In this document: one piece after another, positions 33,650 through 44,480 of the stretch | Numbering within the stretch: position 1 is the stretch's first letter | How the letters are laid out: every line of letters begins with the position of its first letter | Source of the DNA: Macrostomum hystrix | Lineage: Eukaryota; Platyhelminthes; Macrostomidae | DNA: 64,000 nucleotides | Assembly (NCBI GenBank): GCA_950097015.1 | Contig: CATNEN010000001.1 | Location: 25,743,501 to 25,807,500 of the forward strand | Direction: 5' to 3' | Notes under the pieces: generated by a model | The model's input: the letters and a program-made list of their open reading frames with translations, nothing else | Databases searched by the model: none | Told to the model about the DNA's origin: nothing | Made by a program: the position numbers and the translations under genes

Positions 33650-34869
33650 ACAACAACAACAACAACAAAGTACGCTGTCAGGTTGAAAAGGCAGCGTCAC
33701 AGTGCACGCTTCAGAGCCTGGGCGCGAACAAAGGCCGCACCGCCGGCAGTGTCCGGGGCGCCAGCATCGGCCAGCAGGCAGTCGACGAAACGCCGAGTTC
33801 GGGCCTGGCCGCGCCGGTAGGGTGCCTGCAGCGTTAGCAGCAGCACCTCCTGCACCGGCTGCGGGCAGTAGGACTCGGCGCGGATGATGTGGCCTGCAAG
33901 CTGGAGTCGCCGAAGTCGCAGCAGTTCACTCGGACGGGCCAGGCCGGCGCGACGATAGAGTGCCGCGTTAGTGATCCGCTCGTCGCTGATCTTAAAGGCG
34001 GCACGCAGCAGGCCAGCGTGCGCCGCGTTGACTTGCTGTTCTAGCGAATCAGTCAGCGTCCACGTCTCGGCGTTGTACAACAGGACGGTCTCGACCACCG
34101 CCTGGAACAGCGCCGCCCTCTGGCGATCAGGTAGGGCCTCGGACTGCAGGACCGCCCTCACAGAACGAAAGGCAGCCCAAGCGTACCGGCGGCGACGCCT
34201 CAGATCTTCGCGGACGTCAGGTACCAGACCGCCGAGGTAGACGAACTGCTGACAGCGCGGAAGCTCCGTTACCTGCCCGTCAGCGCTTCGGCAGAAAATT
34301 GCGGCCTCGATGTCGCCCGGCACGCAGAGCACAACGGTCTTCTTCGTGTTGACCAACAGGCCGACGCTCGCTGCAGCGCTAACCAGCTTATCCAGCTGGC
34401 GCTGGGCGTCCTCTACGGTCGAGGACAGCAGGGCGAGGTCATCGGCGTAGCCAAGCACGCTGAGCCGCTTCTCCGGTTGACGTCGACCCACGCGTCGCCG
34501 CAGTAGGAAGCCGTCTTCGTCGGTAGGAAGAGCAGTTCGTAGCACCCAGTCAAGCACCAGGACGAACAGGAACGGCGCTAGAGTGTCCCCCTGGAGCACC
34601 CCGGAGGATGTCTCGAAGGGGTCCGACAGGCCGTCCGGCGTCATCACAGCTGCTCTCGTAGCACAGTACAACGCCATGATGGCGGAGATCAGCTGTTCTG
34701 GCACATGGTACGCGCGGAGCACATGTGGGAGCGCAGCCCTCGCAACCGAGTCGAAAGCCTTCATGAAGTCAATGAAGACAACGATCAGGTCCAACTGGCG
34801 CGTGCGCGCCTCCTCGATGATTCGGCGAAGAGCTAGGATCTGCGTCACTGTGCCACGGTGGGGCCGAAA
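33650..34869 (-). mobile_element. RTE-type retrotransposon, 5'-truncated copy 2, inside SLC1-A exon 5
   Basis: Minus strand: the RT domain from FRPHRGTV through FIDFMKAFDSV, GVLQGDTLAPFLF and GYADDLALLSS to the C-terminus, in one open frame, ending in a TTG-repeat tail (plus CAA run from about 33,647). It is flanked by the 12-bp target duplication CCCATTGGTACA at 33,638-33,649 and 34,870-34,881. Unit B (57,656 onward) shows the empty site with a single copy. The same family as 21,955-24,051, but with intact RT motifs; the endonuclease is missing because of 5' truncation. Confidence 0.94.
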
Positions 34870-34989
34870 CCCATTGGTACAGCAGTAAACATGAACGCAG
34901 CTGCGATGTACATGGCTGCGTTTGGTGTTTTCACGGCACAGGTTTTTGACATCAGACTTACCTCTGTTCAGATAATAACCGCCAGGTGA

Positions 34990-35240
34990 GAAGTACTGTG
35001 TCACCTGTTAGACTAGAGTGTCACCTGTAAGACTGGAGTGTCACCTGTAAGACTGGAGTGTCACCTGTAAGACTGGAGTGTCACCTGTAAGACTTGAGTG
35101 TCACCTGTAAGACTGGAGTATCACCTGCTAGACTGGAGTATCACCTGTTAGACTGGATTACCACCTGTTAGACTGGATTACCACCTGTTAGACTGGAGTG
35201 TCACCTGTTAGACTTGAGTGTCACCTGTTAGACTGAAGTG
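34990..35240. repeat. 20-bp minisatellite in SLC1-A intron 5
   Basis: GTCACCTGTAAGACTGGAGT units, about 12 copies. It starts right after the exon 5 donor; each unit contains GGTGAC or CACCTG. B has a shorter, more diverged version (57,775-57,945). Confidence 0.9.
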
Positions 35241-35597
35241 ACAATATCAATGCAAACATTGTTTAAAGACTCATCTCTTACTCAGTTCAACCCAGCAAAA
35301 TATCGCTATATTAATCCGCAGCTTTCTAGCAATGATTGCTTCTGTTAGCACGCCTGGCGTACCTGGTGGCATTGACTTGGCAATAGGAATTGTGGCCTCT
35401 GGCTTCGACTGGCCGTATTGTATTTTGTGTTTTTTTTGGACATGGCCAGTTGGCAGGATAATGTGAGAGTCGCATTTCTCTTTAATTAAACTTTCTACTT
35501 AAGTAGCTCGTAGAAAGGCAGACGGGCTTCCTGTGCTTCAACGCTGTAGTATTAAACAATAAGTCAAGAATATTAAATAATAAAGTTTGACCAGCCA

Positions 35598-36097
35598 GTG
35601 AAGTCATTAAGACAGCACGAGCATCGTCCGCCCCAACTTTTGTTTTGAACTGAAACGTCAGACCGAAGTCGCTCTTCAGACTATGCACGCTAACCAGAGA
35701 CGACCAACCGTTGTATGTAGACGTCAGTGTTTGACCATGCAGGACCGAGAATAGTTTCATTATGATTTTCCTGAATGGGAACTCTTACTTGAGTCGCTTT
35801 CTACAGTTTTGCTTTGTAGAAAACTGGTGTTTAAGGATCGTTCGTATTTTATGTTTAGAAGAAATGAAGCGAAAAGGAGTGATGTCCTTTGTAGTACCAG
35901 TTACATGCAGTATCCTTTCTCTTTTTAGCTGCAGTGACAACACTTCCAACTGACTTAATATTCTATTTGTTTTCGCTTACAACCTTCAAGATCTTAGCAC
36001 CCTGTGACCCTGTGCGATTATATCAGCAATACCGAGGCCAGAACATTCTTTCCTTGGACCCGTGGCGAAGTGCCCGGATCCACGTCTCATTAGATGA
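35598..36097. other. Segment present in A, absent from B
   Basis: Unit B joins GACCAGCCA directly to TTCCTCCTTATCG (58,305-58,325), whereas A has about 500 bp between them. No transposon ends or duplication are obvious, so it may be a deletion in B. A short plus frame with TLPTDLIFYL (about 35,936) and a minus frame (35,482-35,760) lie here; neither is supported as an exon. Confidence 0.6.
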
Positions 36098-36754
36098 AGT
36101 TCCTCCTTATCGTAGTACCCCTAAGTACCCTAGCTCTAACGCATAGACAATCTATGCAATGTAGCATTTATTTTCTAACTCGTGGATCTCAGCGAATCTG
36201 AATGGATTAAGTCTCATTCTAACTGGTAGGTATCTGTCTTGCAGTGTTAGTAACAAGCGGTCACTACAATCACATACCTCAAAAGCTGACTTACGAGTAA
36301 ATAATACCGTGTCTACACAAATTATAACCCCCAAAATTGCAGAGATAGATTCGGCACAGTCGTCAATGTCATGGGCGATGTCTTTTGTGCCGCGATTCTG
36401 CAGCACATTTGCACATTGGATGAAGAGAGCCCCTCGGAGATTCCGAACAGCGACATGGCTGAGGAGTTAAAAGAAATTGACGAAGGTAAGTTAACAAAAA
36501 AGAATACTTTTTAAATAAGAGTACTAGTTAACAGCTTCTTGCAAATCGTTTGTAGTCTTTGGATCTTTTATAAGATCAAACTGTACATCTGTCTCATCTA
36601 GCTATTCGTCTGTCTGAGTATTTAAGCAATTCTTATTTTAATACATCAGAAACATTCTGATGAATACATAAAATGAACCCGATGCTTTCATGTAACCCCT
36701 GCTATTACATTTTCAGATCCCACTGGTCAATCACCGCGTGGCAATGGCATTTAG

Positions 36755-37137
36755 AGTCACCAAAACAGAGATAATACTGTGGTTTTTGCGAAAATGTCTG
36801 TACTTTTTAATACGTATGTTTGCCGCTTTCTTTTAATTCTCAGTGAAATACACAAAATGCTCGAGCACAAAGCATTATCGACACTTTTTCTTGCTTGTCG
36901 TCAATATTCTTATCATAATATGACAATTATAAATAGGTGCATTCAATTTTCAAGAAAAAACTAAATACCTATTAGTATTATATGCCCCAAACTTGAATTT
37001 AACAAGGTAGCATATTTGCGCAACACTCTACCTACAACTTAACCGAGGAGCATTGAAGCGCATGCACTAAAATATACTTACATGATTTTCTTTAAAAATT
37101 ATTGCGTTTTTAATGTAGTACGAACGATGGGGTGCCA
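36755..37137. other. SLC1-A 3' flank
   Basis: AT-rich sequence downstream of the SLC1-A stop, probably 3' UTR and intergenic. A 61-codon frame at 36,779 is conserved in B only because the whole region is nearly identical. Confidence 0.5.
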
Positions 37138-37266
37138 CCGATGGGGTGGCGTGCACTCGCGAGATGTACACGCCGCATGAACACTAGCAACTAGCTTGCA
37201 GAGAGTTGTGCGGACTTCACAAGGCCTCACTGTGAGATATTCAACACTATCTATAGCCATTATATA
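37138..37266. repeat. Dispersed about 129-bp repeat, copy 2
   Basis: Same sequence as 24,175-24,300, with an extra CCG after TACACG. Here the start is partly duplicated (CGATGGGGTG then CCGATGGGGTGG). Confidence 0.85.
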
Positions 37267-37589
37267 CTCGTAATTTTACTAGGACTGACGATTAGCAAAC
37301 TCCAAATTATATTTAGTGCCTTCGCTTAAAAGTTACGTAATTTAGTTAGACATTTTAACAAAAGCTGCACGTAAAATCAAATAATGGAATGTTCATGACG
37401 AAAATTGGCACTAAAAAACTTAGACAACGAATTTCATTTGTTGAACAGTGGAAAATAAAAATTAATTTTACTTTTGCCACTGACAAGAGTTATTGAGCTT
37501 CTGTAGTGTAAGCTTGTTTGTCCTTCTATCTCCCCGTCTCCCCGTCCTTCTATTATTATTCAGTCCTTATTGTGTATTTTGAGACGTGT

Positions 37590-38600
37590 GTGTTTTTTTA
37601 GCTAAAAATTACCCACGCCAAGCCGGGCCGGACCAGCCGGGGAACGGACACCTGGGCTACAGTCCCGGCCAATCAGCGAACGACCCCGCCTCACTACCTG
37701 TCGGCCCTCGGCAAGAAGCTACCCCGGGGCTCAGAACGGCGGTCGCAAGTCTACTGTGATTTGTCGCCTTGGCTCAATTGGCTAATTTGGGGTTAAAATA
37801 ACTATAAAAGGAAGCGTGTTTTTGCAGTGACTTTTATCGTTCTCTGCAATTCGCCTCACACTGTGAGAAGCACGTGCAAGCTAGTCCACTTTGTTTTGTC
37901 TCTCCCCGCCCGACCACGCTACGCTTGTTCAGTTAGGTAGCTTTCGGCGCTACGCGTCTTGAGAGTGCGCCGCTGACAAGGGTGGTCTAGATAGGCGCTT
38001 GTTGTCGAAGTCAGTACGTGCTCTCTTCGGAGACTCCGCCGTCAGGCAGAAGGAGTGCCAACCGATAGGATCTGTCGGGGCAGCGCTGAAAGCAGAGACA
38101 ACCGGAGCCTCTCGGGAAGAGTAGGGCGCGGATGTAGGCCAGTTTAAGTAAAAATTGTTATATCCAAATTGTTAGACCAGACTTGCTTCTCACTGTGAGC
38201 ACGCTATAATTTATTTCCGTGTGAACATCCTTATTCTGTCAGTATAACTTTTAAGTCAAGTAAACGATATTCAAAGTAATTCCTATTCGTATCTGGAATC
38301 TTAGTCACAGCCGATTAACTCACTCCTAATCAAATTATTCGAGTCTTCGCGTTCATACTGTGTTATTCTTTTTCATTGGGAGTTTCGCCGGGCCGGAGGA
38401 CGACACACGGGTCTCATCGCTTATCTATTCCGCTTCGCTCGCTACCACAGTCTCTAACGCTATTTAATTCCAGATTTCCCTGCTGCTATTGAACCGATTG
38501 GTAGGACACCGACCCCGGTGAATAGTGAATAGTCGCTAGCTTTAAATACCTCACGCTCCAGCTAGGACATTCATTTTTATTACACTTGCGTGTCGTGTCT
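37590..38600 (+). promoter_or_regulatory. GC-rich promoter-like island with CCAAT and TATA boxes (possible solo LTR)
   Basis: A GC-rich block with CCAATCAGCG at about 37,668 and ACTATAAAAGG at about 37,800 suggests a class II promoter on + with initiation near 37,830. It does not sit at the 5' end of a recognised gene: the following exons are internal RNF213 exons. It could be a solo LTR of a retroelement, but I found no clear TG...CA ends with target duplication. It is copied almost without change at 59,810-60,820. Confidence 0.35.
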
Positions 38601-39002
38601 CCTAAAATGTTACGAAAACAATGAAGGAAAACTGCAGTCACATGAGTGTTTAGCTCTGCTTTTCAGAGCTAGAGCAACTGAAAATAAATTTAAAACAAAT
38701 GTGGCTTAGAATCATTTTCAAGCCTGTTTCATAACCAGACGTTTTCAAATAAATAAATAATGTAGCACTTCTGGTTGAGTGGTGGATATTAAGTTCAAAC
38801 AAAGTTTCTTGATGCATGCGTTCCTGGTTGTTCGGTTTTGTAAACATCTTCCTGTAGGCTTTCTGTTAATATTACATTTATTTCATTAAAAAAGTCCACT
38901 TTTAGCTATACGTTATCCGCTTTTCCAGCCTACTTATACAGCCTGCAGATATTTGAGTAACATACTTTTATTACAACATTTGCTTTATAAAATATGCAAT
39001 TA

Positions 39003-39510
39003 AAAAATTAACTGACTGACAATGATGTTTCGATCTCTTTCTGTTTGTCAAGCAGGCCCTGACGAATTGTTGACAGCTGTAGCATGATGGCATCCTGTCG
39101 CGAAGTCGGCGAGTCCTTCACCAGTCCCGGATGACATATGGGGTCATGGCGTCCGTGGATCGATACGGCCCAGGAATGGGAGGAAGAAGTTCGGCGAGCG
39201 TTCGCTGGGGAGCGTGTGCGTGTGGGACAAAGAAACAGCTGCCCCTGTGTTAGCAATCTCCCAGCGTTTCTCCCTCTCTCCCCATTCTGCCCCATTGTGC
39301 GCGCTGCTTGAATTTAAATACACTGGAAGCGAGAGGCAGAGCTTCGCTGCCGCTTTTCATGTGACTCCGGAGTCCACACAGAAACGGGCCTCTGGCCCGT
39401 GGAGCGTTTATCTCTCTGTTGCTGTGGCAGAAGGTAACAGGAAGGCAAAACTTTCCTGTTATAATGGGCCTCAGGGCAGTGGCTTTTTTATCTTGATTTA
39501 GGTATGCTTT
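39003..39510. other. Conserved unassigned stretch
   Basis: Open on both strands (minus 39,008-39,295, plus 39,214-39,501) and nearly identical in B. The level of identity is the same as in flanking DNA, so there is no evidence of coding constraint. No family recognised. Confidence 0.4.
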
Positions 39511-39779
39511 CTATGAAGTACACAAACTTTCTGTTAATTCTGTGCTTTCCTGTGTCATTAAATACACACTTTTGTCATCAGCTGTTAGGCTTTTGAAATT
39601 TCGAACAGTACCTGCCACTTTCTCTATGAATTTATTTCTAATTGGAACATAAACAGACCAATCGCATCTAAAGAGAATATGAGTTTCGCTCTCTACCTCG
39701 AATAAGTTTATACATTTCCAATTAGTTTTATAATTTTAAAGTGAATTTCTGATATCTAACTGGCATTTCGTCTCTGAAG

Positions 39780-40106
39780 GTGCCAGGAGACCTTCTTAAA
39801 CCAAGCCAGTCTGCCGGATTTCATAGCCAAGAATGACGCCCTGCGCGAGAACCTATTTATGATGATCGTGTGCATCACGCTGCGAATTCCGCTATTCGTT
39901 GTTGGCAAGCCTGGCAGTTCCAAATCTCTGGCCAAGACCATTGTTAAGAGCAACATGCTTGGCAATGATTCTAAGCACGAGCTTTACCAAGCACTACCGG
40001 GAACTCACATGCTCAGCTTCCAGTGCTCGCCTTGGAGCACATCCGACAGCATCATCAAGACATTCGCCCAGTGCTCAAGACTGCAGGAGGAGAAGGACCT
40101 CAGCAA
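39780..40106 (+). pseudogene. RNF213: RNF213-like AAA+ exon, copy A (Walker A)
   Basis: RNF213 is a giant cytosolic E3 ubiquitin ligase with a dynein-like AAA+ core. This exon reads from CQETF to QEEKDLS with LRENLFMMIVCITLRIPLF, the Walker A motif VVGKPGSSKSLAKTIV, and SFQCSPWSTSDSIIKTFAQC, all closely matching the vertebrate protein. The acceptor is at 39,778-39,779 and the donor GTGAGT at 40,107; the split Lys codon is completed by the next exon. The exon itself is intact. I mark it as part of a pseudogene because downstream exons of the same copy carry stops. Confidence in the family is high, in gene status moderate. Confidence 0.85.
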
Positions 40107-40109
40107 GTG

Positions 40110-40280
40110 AGTGATTAGACTCGAGGCTTCTAAGAATATGGGGAAATAAGGTTTCTAAGAATATGGGGAACTAAGGTTTCTAAGAATATGGGAACTAAGG
40201 TTTTCTAAGAATATGGGAAAATAAGGTTTCTTAGAATATAGAGGAGCTAAGGTTTCTAAGAATATAGGGGAACTAATTTT
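40110..40280. repeat. Short tandem array in RNF213-A intron
   Basis: TAAGGTTTCTAAGAATATGG units of 20-23 bp, about 7 copies. Copy B has roughly 11 (62,341-62,610). Confidence 0.85.
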
Positions 40281-40397
40281 CCTATTCATATGGGGAAAAC
40301 TTTCTAAGAAAAGAGCAATAAAAAAACATATGAAGTGAATCTTTTTAAGATAATAGGAATATTGTTTATAAAAGTCTATAGGAAACGAATTGGGGGA

Positions 40398-40700
40398 TGA
40401 AGCCAATGTCAAGCACACCGGTTAACGCGTTTGCCTCTCGCACCAAGGTCCCTGAGCTCGATTTCGTGGCGAGGTCACATGCATTTTGCATATAATTTAC
40501 GCCATTGAGGGCCAACCTCCAAGGCACACAGTGAAGTGTACACTGCCTGTGTACACTGCTGATGACGAGAAAGTCAGTGCAGATGTACACTTGTGTGCTC
40601 AGGAGTGCTCAGAAGTCAGAAAAATGAGCAGAATTGCCTCCTCACTGGCTGCGGGTCTACTATCGCTAACTATGATTATAGTTGCCTATAGTTACCATAG
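40398..40700 (+). mobile_element. SINE (family 2) in RNF213-A intron
   Basis: tRNA-like head with GAGCTCGATTTCG at the B-box position and a body shared with 18,030-18,330. Present at the matching place in B, so it predates the duplication. Confidence 0.7.
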
Positions 40701-40740
40701 GAAACTGCAATTTATGATTAATATTACCCTCCTCAATCAG

Positions 40741-41071
40741 GTTTGTCTGTGTCATCATTCTGGACCAAATCGGCCTAGCCGAGGACAGTCCCAGCATGCC
40801 GCTGAAGACGCTGCGTCCGCTGCTGGAGGACGGCTTCATCGACGGGGACAATCTCACTCCCGATCAGAAGTTGCGCAAGAAGATTGGCTTCATTGACATC
40901 TCTAACTGGGCATTGGATCCCGCCAAGATGAACCGGGGTCTCTATGTGCAACGAGACGTGCCCAACGAAGAAGAGCTGATTAAAACAGCCAAGGGTATCT
41001 GCGGCGGTCGAGACAATTGCGTCAGCCATTTGTTGGAACCGCTGGCCAAATTTCATCTGGCAATTTATGAG
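40741..41071 (+). pseudogene. RNF213: RNF213-like AAA+ exon, copy A (Walker B)
   Basis: The first base completes Lys, then FVCVIILDQIGLAEDSPSMP gives the Walker B region. Here the usual Asp-Glu reads Asp-Gln (ILDQIGL), a change at the catalytic Glu position. PLLEDGFIDGD, ISNWALDPAKMNRGLYV and LAKFHLAIYE follow, all typical of RNF213. The exon ends in phase 0 with GAG|GTTGGT. It is intact, and copy B is identical at protein level. Confidence 0.85.
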
Positions 41072-41146
41072 GTTGGTTGCTTACAATTATGTTGCGTTTT
41101 TCAATACATATCTGCAATTTTATAAGATCTAGCCAGGTAAAATTTA

Positions 41147-42303
41147 GCTCGCACCGGCGGGACACAGCGCCTGTGAGGTATGAGTCAGTCCAGGCCCACG
41201 GTAAAACGACGATTTTACCGTCGCTTTGTTTAAATAATTATCTATGAATAAATAAACAAAAATGAGCTTCATCAAGCTTCACGAGCTTCAACCCCGTGAA
41301 ATTCACTGCTTCACCGACGGTTCGTAAATCAACTCGGTCTCTGGTTTCGGCTACTGCATTATGTCCGGAGGGAAAACTGTGGCGACCTTGTCCCAGCACA
41401 CCGGTATAAACTCTACCGTTCTCCAGAACGAAGTTCTCGCCATCAGCTCCTGCGCCCTGGAGCTGATCAATCAAAATGTCCACGGAGCAGAAATTGTCCT
41501 CCACTCGGACCTTGGATCCATGCCCTTGGACGCACGCACACCTGCTCGCGCACAGTCCTCGACTGCGTCGCGCAACACAATCGCTTAGGGACCCACGACA
41601 AGGTGTCCCTAAGTTGGATTCCAGGGCACTCTGGCCACCCTGGTAACGAATTGGCCGACAGCCTCGCCAAGGCCGGTTCAACGGGTTCGCTTTTTGGCCC
41701 CGTGCCTGCGGTCTCCACCCCTACCGCCGTCGTCACCACTCGGATTAACCATTGGTTGGCCTCAAAAGCACAAAGACAGGTGGATCAATACCGCCGATTG
41801 TCGGCAGTCTCGCGCTGCTGTTCCTTGTCCCTCCACTGCCCTTCGCAAAGCCCTGCTTGGACTTAACCGCAGGGACATCAGGGCAGTCACCATGGCCCTC
41901 TTTGGCCACGGCTGTTTCGCCAGGCACCGCTTCATGCAAGGCAAAATCCGCAGTGAGGAGAGCCCTTTCTGCCTCTCCTACGTTGAGGATGCAGAGCATT
42001 TTATTTGCGACTGCCCCGCCTTCACTCAGGACCGGCTCACCTATCTCGGCCCAAACCCGGATCTCTCCGACGTTTTCAGGCCTGATAACATCTGCCAGCT
42101 CGTCCGTTACCTAAGGGCCACCGGGCAAGCGACTCTCCACCTCCTGGACTCTCCGGAGGAGGACCGCGCTGCGGACGCCGGCATCACGGATCCCCCTGCG
42201 CGACACCGCAGCTTTAGTTGCCTGTGGTCGTCAGGAGCTAGCGGAATGGGCGGCAACGCCTCCCCGCTGCATCCGAAGGATGACTTCTGCAGCTAAGTCA
42301 AGT
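41147..42303 (+). mobile_element. 5'-truncated non-LTR element with RNase H domain
   Basis: Plus strand: RNase H with FTDGS (first catalytic Asp), QNEVLAI (Glu), LHSD (Asp) and GNELADSLAKAG, spread over shifted frames with a stop right after TDGS. A C-terminal Cys/His region follows (GHGCFARHRFMQG, then C-x-x-x-x-x-x-x-x-H-x-x-x-C). Such an RNase H plus zinc-knuckle end is typical of I/R1/LOA-like LINEs. It is flanked by 13-bp CAGGTAAAATTTA at 41,134-41,146 and 42,304-42,316. Shared with unit B (63,491 onward). Confidence 0.85.
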
Positions 42304-42554
42304 CAGGTAAAATTTAACGTTATAAATCAGTAGAAACTGATCAGTAATCAGTTAAGTCAGTAATCAACTGATGAATTAAAATTTCAATTTTTTTGCAGAA
42401 TTGTCTTTTTCCCCGAGAGTCTTAATGCATTTTTCGATACATATCGGCTTAAAATTAACTTTCAGGATTGACTGTCAAATTGTCAAATTTTCTAAGTGAA
42501 ATTTTCTAATCAATTTTAACAAATATTTTAATAAACGTGCTTATCTTTCTCCAG

Positions 42555-43228
42555 GCCTGCACAAAAATCTGCAAGGACATCAACCGCATTAAGATTAGCA
42601 TGGAACGCGGCGAGACAGTGGTCTTAATTAACATGGACTCACTCTACGAGTCATTGTACGACGTGATGAATCAATACTACGAGATCTGCGGCGAAGATCG
42701 CTTTGTAGACTTGGGCCTCGGCACCCATCGTCTAAAGTGCAAAGTGCACAGGAATTTCCGCATTGTAGTCATCGTCGAACGGGACACTGTCATGAACAAA
42801 TTTCCCATTCCACTAATCAATCGAGTGGATAAGCATAGACTGTCCTGCGAGTAGTTGCTAAGTGAATACGACTGAAATCTGTGCTCAAAACTGTTGGATT
42901 GGGCTAAAAGCTTCCTACCCTCTTCTGGTAGCAGATTGCAGCAATCTTCAATCACCACTGCCAGGCTTTTGAACACAGTATTTGTCGGCTATCACGAAGA
43001 TCCCTACTGTTGGAATATTCCCAGCTGGCCAATGCGGAGCGAGTGCGGCCTGTTCAATTGGCTCTGCTGGCCGCTTGTACACCAGAGAGTCTGGTGCGAT
43101 TGGACCAGACACCGTTGGAGTCTCAGAAGGAGGACCTGAGCCGGCTGTATCATCGTGACGATCAACACTCCGACATTGAAGCACTCTTGAAGTGTCGCGC
43201 CTACGGTAAAAAGAAGTTTGTCCAGGTG
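42555..43228 (+). pseudogene. RNF213: RNF213-like post-AAA region, copy A, with stops and frameshift
   Basis: After the acceptor at 42,553-42,554 the frame reads ACTKICKDINRIKISMERGE, LYESLYDVMNQYY, VDLGLGTHRLKCKVH and FPIPLINRVDKH, a strong RNF213 match. It then meets TAG (42,852) and TGA (42,873) in the same frame. The homology goes on in that frame (LCSKLLDWAKSF, VFVGYHEDPY), then shifts at about 43,008 to another frame (LEYSQLANAERV, LLAACTPESLVRL) and ends at a GTGAGA donor (43,229). About 100 residues expected between this exon and the preceding one are not found. Two stops, a one-base shift and the lost segment make this copy a pseudogene, unless the assembly is wrong. Confidence 0.8.
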
Positions 43229-43429
43229 AGAGAGAGAAGCAAAATAACCAATTCATCGATTCTTTATCAGCGATTCTGATATTGATCGCGGCTAGACTGC
43301 TTTCACCATAGTCATTTATCGATTGAGATACTGTTGGTTTTAGGATTCTTGAGATCTCAGTTAAATTATGTTTTTTCTAAATAAATATCAGTTATAAGTT
43401 CGCTTTATAACTTTGCCGATGGTGAGGAG

Positions 43430-43640
43430 CAGATTTACACACCCTGCGTACCTGTGTACACCCCTATGTACCTGTGTACACACCCTGTGTACCTGTGTAC
43501 ACACCTGTGTACTTTTATCCACACCCTATGTACCTGTGTACACACCCTGTGTACCTGTGTACACACTTGTGTACTTTTATCCACACCCTATGTACCTGTG
43601 TACACACCCTGTGTACCTGTGTACACACCTGCGATTGTTT
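43430..43640. repeat. Compound tandem repeat (GTGTACACACC-type)
   Basis: TACCTGTGTACACACCCTGTG units of about 21 bp nested in a 63-bp higher unit that includes TTTTATCCACACCCTATG. Located just after the RNF213-like pseudo-exon. Confidence 0.85.
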
Positions 43641-43699
43641 CCTTAGTGTACCTTAGAGTACCGATAATGCCATTCTTCTGAGCCATAAAGTGTGTAATG

Positions 43700-44120
43700 A
43701 GCATGTTTCGGGCGTACGGCTATTCAGTCCACGGACAGGGGAAACCGCATACACCCTTAACAGTAGAAACACCACGGGGTATTTCAAATATCCGTATTTT
43801 TCTCATTTCTGTATCAACCAGTCGCCATGAAAATCCTGTTAACGGTTACAATTTTCCGCTCTATCCGATGCGACAACTTCCAGAATCACAAAACTATTCT
43901 CGTCGCAGTGTTTGGTGGCAAAATCCACCAATAAGCATAGTTATTTTTCTGCTCACAAAATTTCATGATGTAGCTCTAGCTAGCTTTGTCGGCTATTATT
44001 ATTTATTATTAAATTATTAAAACAATATGGATTCTCCATAGAGGTTAATGCTGAGCAATGTTAGTTGTCCTTGACCTTCAAGTCATTAGTCCGATACTCT
44101 AACGACTAAGCTAATGAGCG
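43700..44120 (-). mobile_element. Degenerate SINE (family 1), minus strand
   Basis: The right end GACCTTCAAGTCATTAGTCCG (44,070-44,092) and the left part TATTCAGTCCACGGACAGGGG (43,721-43,741) match the two ends of the SINE at 7,750-8,035. The interior is longer and mostly unrelated, so it is either interrupted or strongly diverged. Confidence 0.45.
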
Positions 44121-44205
44121 GAACTACTGTTAAGTAGTATGATCCATGTGTAGCGGTTCTAATCCGATAATTTCACTGCGTACTCAATTAAATACTATTT
44201 TTCAG

Positions 44206-44322
44206 GCCCTATTTGAGACATTCTGCGAACAGCTCAACGACCGCAAGCGTGATCTCAACCAAACTCGAACCCGGGCCCACTGGCTAGCCCGAATTTTCGG
44301 ATGTTCGGATGTACATAGTTAG
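44206..44322 (+). pseudogene. Possible RNF213-like pre-RING exon
   Basis: From a pyrimidine-rich acceptor (44,204-44,205) a 38-residue frame reads ALFETFCEQLNDRKRD and HWLARIFG, ending at TAG. Placed between the post-AAA exon and the RING exon, it is likely the same gene. I could not match it to a precise position. A possible donor lies at 44,311. Confidence 0.4.
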
Positions 44323-44470
44323 CGGATGTTCGCTACACAGTTAACGGATGTTCGCTACTTAGATAACAGATGTTCGCTACATAGTTAACAACCAAGTTAA
44401 CGCTAGTTAACAACAAAGTTAACGAAGTTAACGACAAAGTTAACGAAGTTAACGACCAATTTAAACTTTT
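44323..44470. repeat. Short direct repeats (GGATGTTCGCTAC, AGTTAACGA)
   Basis: GCGGATGTTCGCTACA-like units recur three times (44,320-44,385), then GTTAACGACAAA/GTTAACGAA recur six times. Confidence 0.75.
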
Positions 44471-44480
44471 TCACCTTCAG

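Larger units (their letters stand above)
26076..36754 (+). pseudogene. SLC1A: SLC1/EAAT-family transporter, copy A, exon 5 disrupted
   Basis: Sodium-coupled dicarboxylate/amino acid transporter family, plasma membrane. Exons: 26076-26490, 27002-27224, 32102-32226, 32303-32429, 33292-34985 (interrupted), 35322-35462, 36343-36485, 36717-36754 (TAG). Exon 1 encodes a cytosolic N-terminus and TM1-TM2 with FPLLFSSLVSG. Exon 2 is TM3, exon 3 the 4B-4C extracellular loop and exon 4 the next helix (SFSIFFGSV). Exon 5 carries the re-entrant loop FGTASSAATLP and TM7, exon 6 the second re-entrant loop, exon 7 DRFGTVVNVMGD. A 1.2 kb retrotransposon at 33,650-34,869 breaks exon 5 at the TM7 start and brings a stop. 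All other phases match. An upstream in-frame ATG exists in A but is followed by a stop in B, so the shared ATG at 26,076 is preferred. Unless the insert is spliced out, no full-length protein can form. Confidence 0.88.

Noticed and set aside
33292-33820. SLC1-A protein ending in a Thr-rich and Arg-rich tail
   Set aside because: The tail is translated from the antisense strand of the RTE insertion.
35934-36146. Extra SLC1-A exon with TLPTDLIFYL, resembling the GLPTDDI region
   Set aside because: Absent from intact copy B, the phases of exons 6 and 7 join without it, and the following residues do not match the family.
41745-42114. Additional antisense and shifted open frames in the RNase H element
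   Set aside because: Shadows of the LINE reading frames.
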